The notes under the pieces are model-generated. The model worked only from the letters and a program-made list of their open reading frames with translations. It was not told where the DNA came from and made no database searches. The position numbers and the translations under genes are program-made. From DASQZT01 sp963728965 (GTDB taxonomy: Bacteria; Acidobacteriota; Terriglobia; Bryobacterales; Bryobacteraceae): a stretch of 64,000 nucleotides of DNA. The DNA lies in NCBI GenBank assembly GCA_963728965.1, contig CAVSMH010000006.1, positions 1,116,001-1,180,000 of the forward strand, in the 5' to 3' direction. Positions 35,137-43,701 of the stretch are shown piece after piece; positions within the stretch are counted from its first letter, which is position 1, and each line of letters begins with the position of its first letter.

Positions 35137-35853
35137 TTGTCCCACCTTGAACCAGCACGTACCTGGCTCGCCGAGGCACAGTCCGTCGCCGTGCTGACCG
35201 GCGCCGGCATCTCGGCGGAGAGCGGGGTCCCCACGTTCCGCGACGCCGGCGGCCTTTGGAAGGAATACAAACCCGAAGATCTGGCCACGCCCGAAGCGTT
35301 CGCACGCGATCCGCGCCTGGTCTGGGAATGGTATGACTATCGCCGCGGGCTGATCTCCAAAGCCGTGCCCAACGCCGCGCACCGCGCGCTGGTGCAATTG
35401 GAGATTCGCAAGCCGCGCTTCACGCTTATCACCCAAAACGTGGATGGGTTGCACGATCTGGCCGGCAGCGGCAAAATTCTCAAGCTGCACGGCGATATCT
35501 GGCGCATGCGCTGTATGGGATGCGGCGCGAACTTCCCGAACCGGCGTGTCCCACTGCCCAAAATCCCGCCGCACTGCGCGTGTGGCGGACTGGCGCGACC
35601 CGGCGTGGTGTGGTTTGGCGAAGCCCTGCCCGAGGGCATGATGAAGGAAGCCGAGCACGCCGTCGGATCCGCCCAGGTATTACTGGTGATCGGCACTTCG
35701 GCGGTGGTTCACCCGGCAGCCGGCCTGGTACCGTATGCGCGGGAGTGCGGCGCGAAAGTCATCGAGATCAACATCGAGCCCAGCGCGGTCTCCGATGCTG
35801 TGGATTGCGTCCTTGCCGGCCCGGCGGGGGAGATTCTCCCTCAGCTCCTCTGA
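35137..35853 (+). CDS. cobB: NAD-dependent protein deacylase (sirtuin, CobB-like)
   Basis: 238 residues. NAD-binding motif GAGISAESGVPTFRD (22-36), TQNVDGLH (99-106), catalytic H118, zinc Cys pairs C126/C129 and C147/C149, and GTSAVVHPAAG near 200. Y66 and R69 in WYDYRR match the Tyr-x-x-Arg pair that marks desuccinylase/deacetylase class III sirtuins such as SIRT5 and E. coli CobB. It removes acyl groups from lysines, with nicotinamide and O-acyl-ADP-ribose as products. The start is TTG 35137 with GGAAAG before it. It is the third gene of the CsgG-kinase operon. Confidence 0.92.
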   Translation: MSHLEPARTWLAEAQSVAVLTGAGISAESGVPTFRDAGGLWKEYKPEDLATPEAFARDPRLVWEWYDYRRGLISKAVPNAAHRALVQLEIRKPRFTLITQNVDGLHDLAGSGKILKLHGDIWRMRCMGCGANFPNRRVPLPKIPPHCACGGLARPGVVWFGEALPEGMMKEAEHAVGSAQVLLVIGTSAVVHPAAGLVPYARECGAKVIEINIEPSAVSDAVDCVLAGPAGEILPQLL

Positions 35854-35920
35854 GACGCTACCCGGATAGCGGTCGTCAGCGCCGCCGCGGCCAGCCGGTC
35901 GGGGACCTCGTCGGCGAACC

Positions 35921-38317
35921 CTATTTTTCCAGCGCGAGCTCCACCACCTGGTGCATCTCCTTCACGTAGTGGATCTGCATCTCGCCGATCTGTTCGGTCT
36001 TCAAATCTTCGCGCACGTTGACTTCGTTTTCAAACGGCAGGATGACTTCGCGAACGCCGCTACGTTTGGCTGCCAGCACCTTTTCCTTGATGCCTCCTAC
36101 CGGCAGCACCTGCCCCGTCAGGGTGATCTCGCCGGTCATCGCGAGGTTGACGCGGACGCAACGGTCCGTCAGCATCGACAGCAGCGCCGCCGCCATAGTG
36201 ATGCCGGCCGAAGGCCCGTCTTTCGGGATCGCTCCCGCCGGCACGTGGATGTGGATATCGCTGGTTTTGAACAGGTCGGGGTCGATGCCATACCGGGTGG
36301 CGTTGCCGCGCACCCAGGTGAGCGCCGCCTGCACCGACTCCTGCATGACCGGACCGAGCTGCCCGGTCATGATGAGGCCCTTGTTGCCGCCGGGCATGCG
36401 CCCGGCTTCGATGAACAGCACGTCGCCGCCCACCGGGGTCCAGGCCAGCCCCACGGCCACGCCCGCCCGCCGCGTGCGTTCGGCCACCTCGGTATCAGTG
36501 CGGAACCGCGGCGCGCCCAGATCTTTCTCCACCAGCTCGGGCGTCACTTCCATGTGCTCGCGCGTACCTTCGGCGATGCGCCGCGCCTGCTTGCGGCAGA
36601 TGGTGCCGATCTCGCGCTCCAGGTTGCGCACGCCGGCTTCCCGCGTGTAGCGCCGGGTCAGGAAACGGACGGCCGCGTCCGTGAAGACGAGATCGCTTTC
36701 CGTATCCAACCCGTTCTCGCGGATCTGCCGCGGTATCAGATAGCGGAAGGCAATGATCACTTTTTCCTGTTCGGTGTAGCCTTCCAGCGAGATGATTTCC
36801 ATGCGGTCGCGCAGCGCATCGGGGACGGGGTCCAGTACGTTCGCGGTGGTAATGAAGAGAACGCGGGAAAGATTGAACGGCACGTCGAGATAGTTGTCCC
36901 GAAACGTGGCGTTCTGTTCCGGGTCCAGCACCTCGAGCAGCGCCGATGCCGGGTCGCCGCGAAAATCGCGCCCCAGCTTGTCCACTTCATCCAGCATGAA
37001 CACCGGGTCGTTGGTGCCGGCGCGCCGCAGGGCCTGAATGATCTGTCCCGGCAATGCGCCGATGTAGGTGCGCCGGTGGCCGCGGATCTCGGCTTCATCG
37101 TGCATGCCGCCCATGGAAATGCGCGAGAACTTCCGCCCGAGCGCCCGGGCAATCGACTTCCCCAGCGAGGTCTTCCCCACACCCGGCGGCCCGACGAAGC
37201 ACAGGATCGGCCCCTTCAATACCGGACGCAATTGCAGCACCGACAGGTAATCGAGGATCCGATCCTTCACCTTTTCGAGATCGTAGTGGTCCTCGTCCAG
37301 AATCCCAGCGGCGCGTTTCACGTCCACCTGCGAACCCGAAGAGACGCTCCAGGGTAGTGCCGCCATCCATTCCAGGTACGTGCGCGCGACGCCGTACTCG
37401 GGCGAGGCGGGCGATATGCGCGAAAGCCGTTGCAGTTCGCGCATCGCTTCGGTCTGGACTTCTTCGGGCAGGCCGGCGGCTTCCAGCTTTTTCTTCAGGT
37501 CTTCGGTTTCGCGGGTCGATTCGTCGCCTTCGCCGAGCTCTTTCTGAATGGCTTTCAACTGCTCGCGCAGGTAGAATTCGCGCTGGCTCTGTGAAAGCTG
37601 TCCCTGCACCTGGGATTGAATACGATTGCGCAGCTCCAGCAGCTCCAGCTCGCGTGTCAGGTGTTTGTGGATTTCGGAAAGGCGGATGCGGCCATCGGTT
37701 TGTTCCAGCAGGTGCTGCCGCTCCACCGGGCTCAACGACGGTACGTTGCCCGCCACAAAATCGGCCAGCCGACCCGCTTCCGTGATCTGCGTCGCGCTGG
37801 CCGACAGGTCGTCGGACAGATTCGGCGATGCCGACACGATCTGCTGAAAGAGGCTCACCACGTTCTGCCGCAGAGCCTCCAGTTCGGGCGTCATTTCCGG
37901 TTCGACATCCGGAATTGTCTCCACCCGCGCCCTCAGGAAGGGCTCGGTGGCGGTGAATTCCTTGCTGCGGATTCGCTCGAGTCCTTCGCAGAACAGCAGC
38001 AGGTTCTCCCGCGGCACGCGCACCGCCTTGTGCATGACGCAGACCGTACCCACCTGGTATAGATCGTCCGGTCCGGGTGTGTCCACCCGGGGGTCGAGCT
38101 GGGAAATCACCGCAATCCGGCGATTCTCTCCCAAAGACTGCACCAGGGCAACCGAGCTCGGCCGCCCCACCGTGATGGGCAGCAGCGCCCCGGGGAACAG
38201 CACCGTATCGCGCACCGTCAGAACGGGCAGTTCTTCCTGGGCGGATGGTTCCGTGACGTCCTGCGGGGCCGGCTCCACAGTTTCCGGCGTATGCTCCAAT
38301 TGGTCTTCCAGGGCCAT
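35921..38317 (-). CDS. lon: ATP-dependent Lon protease
   Basis: 798 residues, full length. An N-terminal substrate domain (LPVLTVRDTVLFPGALLPITVG) is followed by a coiled-coil region (QSQREFYLREQLKAIQKELGEG), AAA+ with Walker A GPPGVGKT (376-383) and Walker B VFMLDEVDK, and the protease domain with S703 (KDGPSAGI) and K746 in GGIKEK as the catalytic dyad. It degrades damaged and regulatory proteins in the cytoplasm. The start is ATG 38317; the longer frame upstream has no Lon similarity. It is divergent from the ADP/ATP-carrier-like gene and convergent with the sirtuin. Confidence 0.96.
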   Translation of the reverse strand: MALEDQLEHTPETVEPAPQDVTEPSAQEELPVLTVRDTVLFPGALLPITVGRPSSVALVQSLGENRRIAVISQLDPRVDTPGPDDLYQVGTVCVMHKAVRVPRENLLLFCEGLERIRSKEFTATEPFLRARVETIPDVEPEMTPELEALRQNVVSLFQQIVSASPNLSDDLSASATQITEAGRLADFVAGNVPSLSPVERQHLLEQTDGRIRLSEIHKHLTRELELLELRNRIQSQVQGQLSQSQREFYLREQLKAIQKELGEGDESTRETEDLKKKLEAAGLPEEVQTEAMRELQRLSRISPASPEYGVARTYLEWMAALPWSVSSGSQVDVKRAAGILDEDHYDLEKVKDRILDYLSVLQLRPVLKGPILCFVGPPGVGKTSLGKSIARALGRKFSRISMGGMHDEAEIRGHRRTYIGALPGQIIQALRRAGTNDPVFMLDEVDKLGRDFRGDPASALLEVLDPEQNATFRDNYLDVPFNLSRVLFITTANVLDPVPDALRDRMEIISLEGYTEQEKVIIAFRYLIPRQIRENGLDTESDLVFTDAAVRFLTRRYTREAGVRNLEREIGTICRKQARRIAEGTREHMEVTPELVEKDLGAPRFRTDTEVAERTRRAGVAVGLAWTPVGGDVLFIEAGRMPGGNKGLIMTGQLGPVMQESVQAALTWVRGNATRYGIDPDLFKTSDIHIHVPAGAIPKDGPSAGITMAAALLSMLTDRCVRVNLAMTGEITLTGQVLPVGGIKEKVLAAKRSGVREVILPFENEVNVREDLKTEQIGEMQIHYVKEMHQVVELALEK

Positions 38318-38453
38318 AGCGAATACCCCCAGTGTACGCCCCGTCCGGACGAGGCGCGAATGCCGCCCAGCAACCCTGGGGTACCAGAGTGTCGGAAGTC
38401 GCGCGCCGGATGAGATAGACTGTGCGGAACGGACCCAACGGACGCACTCGAGC

Positions 38454-39848
38454 ATGACCAAGCCCCACTCCAGCGATAATCGTCCCGAATACCAGAGCCG
38501 GATCGAGACCCGGCACACGCGGTCCATTCCGCGGTTCCAGGCGGTCGAAGTCGCTCCCAAGAATCGTGTCGAGCGGTGGCTCGGTTTCTTTGCGGATGTC
38601 CGCGCGGGCGAGGGCGCCACCGCTTTACTGCTCACCGTTAATGTGTTCCTGCTGCTGTTCGCCTATTACCTGCTGAAAACAGTCCGGGAAGCGCTCATCC
38701 TCACCGAGGGCGGGGCGTACGTGAAGGCCTATTCCAGCGCCGGGCAGGCCGCCTTGCTCATGCTGTTGGTCCCGCTCTATGGGTACGTGGGCACCAAGGT
38801 CGTGCGGATCAGGCTGCTGGTGGGGCTGCTGCTGTTCTTTGTCAGCAACCTCGGCCTTTTCTATCTGTTCGGCGTGAATGGCGCCAAAGAAGGCGTCGTG
38901 TTCTACATCTGGGTGGGCATTTTCAATGTGTTCGTGATCAGCCAGGTGTGGGCGTTTGCGAACGACATCTACACCGAAGGCCAGGGAAAACGGCTCTTCC
39001 CCATGATCGGCGTGGGCAGCAGCCTGGGAGCGTGGCTGGGGGCCCAGGGTGCCGAACGCATGGTCTCTGTATTCCATGCGACGCCGTATCAGCTACAGCT
39101 TTTCGCTTCCGGGATCCTGCTGATTTCGGCCGCCGTGCTGGTCACCATCAATCGGATCGCCGCCCGGCACTCCATTCCCGAAATGGGCCGCCACGCCGCG
39201 CAAACGCTTGCCCCCGGCGACGGCTTCGCGCTCGTGTTCCGGCAACGCTACCTGACCCTGATCGCGATTCTGATGGTGATCCTCAACGTGGTCAACTCAA
39301 CCGGCGAGTTCCTGCTGGGCGACCTGGTGGCCGACCGCGCCCACGCCGCCTTCCCCGGCGATGCGGCGGCGCAAAAACAGTTCATCGGCGGCTTCTACGG
39401 CAGTTTCTTCGCCAATGTGAACCTGTTGGGATTCTTGCTGCAGACGTTTGCCGTGTCGCGGCTGTTTGCCCTCATCGGAGTGCGCGGCGCGCTTTACATT
39501 CTGCCCTCGATTGCGCTGGTGAGCTATTCCACCATCGGGCTGGTGCCGATTCTGGGATTCATCCGCTGGGCCAAGATCTTTGAAAACGCCACCGATTACT
39601 CCATTCAGAACACCGTGCGGCAAGCCCTGTTCCTGCCAACTTCGCGCGAAGCCAAATACAAGGCCAAAGCGGCCATCGATACCTTCTTCATGCGTTTCGG
39701 CGATGTGATTCAAGCCGGTATCGTGCGGCTGGGCGCGCAATTCCACCTGGCCTTCTCCGGGTTCGCCTGGGTGAACGTCGGACTCACGGTGGTGTGGCTG
39801 TACGTGGTCACCCGCCTGAGCCGGGAGCACCGGCGGATGCGATTTTGA
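38454..39848 (+). CDS. ADP/ATP translocase-like (NTT/TLC family) membrane transporter
   Basis: 464 residues with about 12 TM helices. The N-terminal cytoplasmic part is basic. Family-like segments are AYYLLKTVREALILTEGG near TM1, QVWAFANDIYTEGQGKRLFPMIGVGSSLGAWLGA and the late DYSIQNTVRQALFLPTSREAKYKAKAAIDTFFMRFGD. NTT carriers exchange nucleotides in Chlamydia, Rickettsia and plastids; in free-living bacteria the substrate is unproven. The start is ATG 38454, in the divergent gap from lon. Its last 41 bases overlap the end of the opposite-strand gene at 39808, a relative by fold. Confidence 0.8.
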   Translation: MTKPHSSDNRPEYQSRIETRHTRSIPRFQAVEVAPKNRVERWLGFFADVRAGEGATALLLTVNVFLLLFAYYLLKTVREALILTEGGAYVKAYSSAGQAALLMLLVPLYGYVGTKVVRIRLLVGLLLFFVSNLGLFYLFGVNGAKEGVVFYIWVGIFNVFVISQVWAFANDIYTEGQGKRLFPMIGVGSSLGAWLGAQGAERMVSVFHATPYQLQLFASGILLISAAVLVTINRIAARHSIPEMGRHAAQTLAPGDGFALVFRQRYLTLIAILMVILNVVNSTGEFLLGDLVADRAHAAFPGDAAAQKQFIGGFYGSFFANVNLLGFLLQTFAVSRLFALIGVRGALYILPSIALVSYSTIGLVPILGFIRWAKIFENATDYSIQNTVRQALFLPTSREAKYKAKAAIDTFFMRFGDVIQAGIVRLGAQFHLAFSGFAWVNVGLTVVWLYVVTRLSREHRRMRF

Positions 39849-42009
39849 GGTTCAGCAGAATGCTTTGGTGCGATGCCATGAGGTCGTTCAGGACCTCCTG
39901 TGCCGGGCGCGGCGGCGCGTTCAAGGCGGGTTCGGCAAGCCCGCGCAGCTGCGCCACGATTTTTCCTGACAGGTTGCTTTCCAGGTATTCGAGCCCGAGT
40001 CCGCGCAACAGGCGGTCTTCACTGTGCAGCGCCCGAAAGGCCACCTTCAAGGGCTCGATGGGCAACAGCACCGCCAGCAGGCTGAAGACGTGTTCCAGGG
40101 ATTTGTCGGCGCGGTCGCGCAGCACTTCGTCCAGAAACCAATACTGGCTGTCGTTCTGATCGCGGTGGTCCAAGAGCCGGCGGCCCTCCCGGACGGAACG
40201 GGAGATGGACAGCTCGCGCTCCACCGCCTGCATCAGAGCGGCGCCATCGAAGTGCAGGCCGTCGCTCATCCGGTGCAGGAAATCCAGGGCGCGGCTGGTA
40301 TTGAAGCGGATTTCGAAACGCGAATCCTCGAGGGCCGGCATCAGGCCATCCACCGCGCGCTGCGAGCTGGTGTATGCCAGCAGATGCGGCACCCTGCGGC
40401 GGACCGCGAAATCCTGGTCAACATCGAGCAAGGCGTCCACCAGTTGGCCCACCGCGCGGTGGGCGTGCAGCAGCAGAAATGCCCGAGCCCACTCGAACAC
40501 CTCGTCCCAGGCCAGCAGCCGGATGGCGAGCGGCACCAGCGCCGGGTCGTACGGCAAGTCCGCCCGAAAGGCGGCCTGGATGCGCTTGGGATCGCCCGAG
40601 CGCAGGTCCGCCAGCCGCGCTAATACTGGATCGGCTCCCACAGCCGCTGGTGCCGGCGCGGCGGGCTTGGGAGGTGGCGCTACCCCGCCGCGAAAACTCG
40701 AGGTGCGCACCAGAACCGAAAGCGTCGTCGAATCCTGGGCGTCGCCTTTGTCCAGCGCGACCGCCCGGCTGAGCAGGCCGTGCTCCAGCACCTTGGCATA
40801 GGCGCCATCCATGCGCACCGTAATCCAGATGCCCACGGCCGCGAACGCCGCCGCGGCCAGCAGAATCGGAATCACGGCCCGCTGCGCCCCCCACACCAGC
40901 AGAAATTGCAGCACCGCGGCTCCCAAGGCGTCGCCCATGCGGTCGCAGCCCACGTCGATAAACGTCTTCACGGCGCGTTTTTCGCGCGGAGGAACGGGGG
41001 TGAAGAAGAGCTCATAACCGGAACGTAGGAACGAGCCGCGGAGGATCAGTTCCAGGCTGCGCGCAAAGGGCGCCATCAACCACTGGGGGAAGAAGAGCGA
41101 GGCACCGGCGCCGAACGCCACCGCAGCGGGATGCCACAGCACCGTCCGCCCGATCCCCAACCGCTTTAACGCGACCGGCGTCAGGAACGTCTGCACGGCA
41201 AAGCTCAGCACCTGGTTGGCCGTGTAGAAGATTGCGAAATAACGGGTGAGCGCCGGGCCTTTGCCGTACGTCCCCGCCGCGGCGCTCTTGAAGAGAAAAT
41301 CCAGCAAAGCCGCGCTCATCGTCCCCAGCACCACCAGCACCGCCAGGTTCACCAGAAACGGCGCCTGCCGAAACGCTTCGCGGGCGGATTGCCACACCGG
41401 CCCGCCATCGGGCTGATCGTTGGAGGCAAGTTCCCCGGCCGGGACGCGCCACAACATCATTGCGGCGGCAATATGGAGGAACGCCAGCAGCACCAGCAGC
41501 GATTCGACGCCGAACAGCGCCGCACCGCGTTCGGCAAGCACTCCGCCGAGGATCCCGCCGAAGGTTCCCGCGCCCGTGATCCGGCCGAAGCGCTGCTTGG
41601 CTTCGCGCGGGTCGAGCACTTCGTTAACCACGCTCCAGAAGCCGCTCAGCAGGATCGCGCCGAAGCCCACCAGGTGGAGATAGACCGCCGAGATCACCAC
41701 CGCGCGAGCGAGCGGCCCCGTCGCCCGTAGCAGGCCATATTCCGCCAGGTGAAGCACGGCGCTGATCACGTATGCCGCGGGCACCGAGCGCAACGGCCCG
41801 AATCTCGAGAGGACGCGCGAGAAACCGAGCCCGAGCAGCAGCGCCAGGATGGCCGCCGCGACGGTGATTCTGGGCAGGTCGGCCGGGCTGAATCGCGACA
41901 GAAACAGCCCGTCCCTTACCGCCTTGCCGGCCACCTGGTGCGCCAGCATAAAGCTGGAGACCACCAGGAACAGCCGCCCCGTACTGTCGAGTTGAGCCCG
42001 ATCTGGCAC
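39808..42009 (-). CDS. MFS/NTT-like transporter fused to a C-terminal HEAT-like repeat domain
   Basis: 733 residues. Residues about 10-420 form 10-12 TM helices, with the carrier-like GKAVRDGLFLSRFSPADLPRI near the start and FGRITGAGTFGGILGGVLAERG and PREKRAVKTFIDVGCDRMGDALGA later, parallel to the 38454 protein. A Pro/Ala linker (PPPKPAAPAPAA) leads to about 270 residues of helical HEAT-like repeats (LRSGDPKRIQAAF, RFEIRFNTSRALDFLHRM). It is a putative nucleotide or small-anion carrier with a cytoplasmic docking domain (inference). Its end overlaps the 38454 gene's end by 41 bases, tail to tail. Confidence 0.7.
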   Translation of the reverse strand: MPDRAQLDSTGRLFLVVSSFMLAHQVAGKAVRDGLFLSRFSPADLPRITVAAAILALLLGLGFSRVLSRFGPLRSVPAAYVISAVLHLAEYGLLRATGPLARAVVISAVYLHLVGFGAILLSGFWSVVNEVLDPREAKQRFGRITGAGTFGGILGGVLAERGAALFGVESLLVLLAFLHIAAAMMLWRVPAGELASNDQPDGGPVWQSAREAFRQAPFLVNLAVLVVLGTMSAALLDFLFKSAAAGTYGKGPALTRYFAIFYTANQVLSFAVQTFLTPVALKRLGIGRTVLWHPAAVAFGAGASLFFPQWLMAPFARSLELILRGSFLRSGYELFFTPVPPREKRAVKTFIDVGCDRMGDALGAAVLQFLLVWGAQRAVIPILLAAAAFAAVGIWITVRMDGAYAKVLEHGLLSRAVALDKGDAQDSTTLSVLVRTSSFRGGVAPPPKPAAPAPAAVGADPVLARLADLRSGDPKRIQAAFRADLPYDPALVPLAIRLLAWDEVFEWARAFLLLHAHRAVGQLVDALLDVDQDFAVRRRVPHLLAYTSSQRAVDGLMPALEDSRFEIRFNTSRALDFLHRMSDGLHFDGAALMQAVERELSISRSVREGRRLLDHRDQNDSQYWFLDEVLRDRADKSLEHVFSLLAVLLPIEPLKVAFRALHSEDRLLRGLGLEYLESNLSGKIVAQLRGLAEPALNAPPRPAQEVLNDLMASHQSILLNLKIASAGAPGSGG

Positions 42010-42040
42010 GCGTTTTGCCGTCTATTGTAGAGCGATCAAT

Positions 42041-43663
42041 TCAGCCACGCGCGGTCGCCAGGGTGGCGGTAGCTTCGACTTCTCCCATCGCCGAAGGCGC
42101 GTGCAGCGACAACTCGGGCAGGTTGGTCTCCCACCAGCGGGCCGCTTGCTCCGGACCCCAGTCGCCCACGTCGTGCAGGGCGCGCAGTCGCCGCGCCAGT
42201 TCGTGGGCGCTCGGAACGCGGTTCGCCGGGTCCTTTTCGAGCAATTGCATGATCAGCTCCTCCAGGCCGGCGGGTATTGGCAATTCGGAGCGCTCCCGCA
42301 TGGGCGGAGGCGGCGTCTGCACATGGGCGATCGCAAACGCGGTGGGCGTCTTCTCCTCGAAGACCGTGCGGCCGGTCAGAAGGAAATAGGCGGTGCAGCC
42401 CAGGCTATACAGGTCGGCCCGTCCGTCGATATCGTGATTTCCGAGCGCGATCTCCGGCGGCAGATAGGCGGGAGTGCCCGTGGTCGCGCCCTCCATGGTG
42501 GTGAGCGTCCGCTCCGGATCGTCGGGGTGCAGCGTTTTTACTAGCCCGAAATCGAGAACCTTGGTGAAGTCGAATTCCAGGCCCATCCGGCAAAGCAGGA
42601 TGTTGCGTGGCTTGATATCGCGGTGTACCAGGCCCGCGCGGTGCGCTTCTTCGAGCGACTGGCAAGCCTGGTACAGAACGTACGTCACGCGCGCAGGGTC
42701 CATCGGCCCGAACCGGTCCACCAGGCTTTGCAGGTCGATTCCCTCCAGCAGCTCCATAACGTAATAAAACGAGCCGTCCTGCGCCTGTCCGAAATCGTAC
42801 AGTGCCACCGTGTGGGGAGAGCTCAGGCTCGCGGTCACCTGCGCTTCGCGCTCGAACCGCCGCCGCAACACGTTTTCCTGGCGTCCGGTGCTCGCCTGCA
42901 GGATTTCCGCCCGGATGAGCTTCACCGCCGCGGCCCGAGCCAGCGTCTTGTGTCGGGCTTTCCACACCTCGCCCATGCCGCCGCTGCCGAGCCGCGAATC
43001 CAGAATGTAGCTGCCCACGTCCTCCGCCCGCTGCTGCCGGACGTAGAGCGATATCACGCGGTTGTTCAGGATGTACATCCAGATCGCCACGATCATCAGC
43101 GGCAGAATCCAAACCATCAAGCGAGAGACTGGCATCGGCTGGTAGCCGAAAATCCGCAGGTCGACCCAATAGGCCAGCGGCCACATGGCTACGGATAAGA
43201 GCGCGTTTCCCAGCGCGCGCAATGGGGCCGTGGGCATCAGGAACCCGCACAGCATCATCCACACCGCCACGCCCGAGTGGCCGATCACGACCGCGTTCGG
43301 GTCCTTGTATGCGGCCGATTCAAACAGCGCGCACGCGAATGCCACCGTTACCTGAAACCCCCCGGCTAGATCGAGCAGATGCTCCTTGCGCAGCCATCCC
43401 TGGCGCATCACCACCATGCACCCGATCGAGATGAACACCACGCCCAGCAAAGCGAGCCGCAGCGCCGGATGCGTCCAAGCCGCCGCGAACTCCGGCTGCA
43501 GCACGTGCTCGATCAGCGTCAGCGCCACCGAGGTCACCGCCGTAAACATGCTGACCCAGCAGAATCCGGTCACGGCTCGGTCGAGGATCTCCGGAGGAAG
43601 CTTGGATGCCACCGGGCTCGGGCTCTCGAACGGGTCTGACGATACTCGCTGGATTCGCATCAT
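42041..43663 (-). CDS. Ser/Thr protein kinase with an N-terminal six-helix membrane domain
   Basis: 540 residues. About six TM helices lie in residues 30-205 (e.g. FCWVSMFTAVTSVALTLI, LALLGVVFISIGCMVVM, VAVWMMLCGFLM). The cytoplasmic kinase follows: LGSGGMGEVWK loop, Lys in AAAVKLIRAE, catalytic LVHRDIKPRNILL and VLDFGLVKT, with a GTPAYLPPEIAL activation-loop end. Placing the membrane part before the kinase is the reverse of PknB. The ATG pair 43663/43660 is preceded by AGGGAGAG within a tandem repeat. It is the last gene of a three-gene minus-strand set with the exported kinase-like protein and the barrel. Confidence 0.9.
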   Translation of the reverse strand: MMRIQRVSSDPFESPSPVASKLPPEILDRAVTGFCWVSMFTAVTSVALTLIEHVLQPEFAAAWTHPALRLALLGVVFISIGCMVVMRQGWLRKEHLLDLAGGFQVTVAFACALFESAAYKDPNAVVIGHSGVAVWMMLCGFLMPTAPLRALGNALLSVAMWPLAYWVDLRIFGYQPMPVSRLMVWILPLMIVAIWMYILNNRVISLYVRQQRAEDVGSYILDSRLGSGGMGEVWKARHKTLARAAAVKLIRAEILQASTGRQENVLRRRFEREAQVTASLSSPHTVALYDFGQAQDGSFYYVMELLEGIDLQSLVDRFGPMDPARVTYVLYQACQSLEEAHRAGLVHRDIKPRNILLCRMGLEFDFTKVLDFGLVKTLHPDDPERTLTTMEGATTGTPAYLPPEIALGNHDIDGRADLYSLGCTAYFLLTGRTVFEEKTPTAFAIAHVQTPPPPMRERSELPIPAGLEELIMQLLEKDPANRVPSAHELARRLRALHDVGDWGPEQAARWWETNLPELSLHAPSAMGEVEATATLATARG

Positions 43664-43701
43664 GGTCTTACTCTCTCCCTGTTGGTCTTACTCTCCCTGT
43701 T
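43664..43701 (-). repeat. Tandem duplication across the kinase Shine-Dalgarno and the upstream stop codon
   Basis: Copy 1 (43664-43683, 20 bases) and copy 2 (43684-43701, 18 bases) differ by one CT. On the minus strand each holds GGGAGAG followed by TAA, so the end of the 43688 gene and the ribosome-binding site of the 42041 gene are duplicates of each other. Confidence 0.75.

Noticed and set aside
32530..35658. 1042-codon minus-strand frame over the CsgG, kinase and sirtuin genes
   Set aside because: High-GC shadow frame of genes with strong domain evidence on the other strand; its translation is Arg- and His-rich with no family resemblance.
37947..38453. Longer N-terminus for the ADP/ATP-carrier-like gene
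   Set aside because: It runs antisense through lon; the carrier family starts near ATG 38454.
38318..38635. Longer N-terminus for Lon
   Set aside because: Unrelated to Lon and overlaps the start of the divergent carrier gene; the normal Lon start is at 38317.
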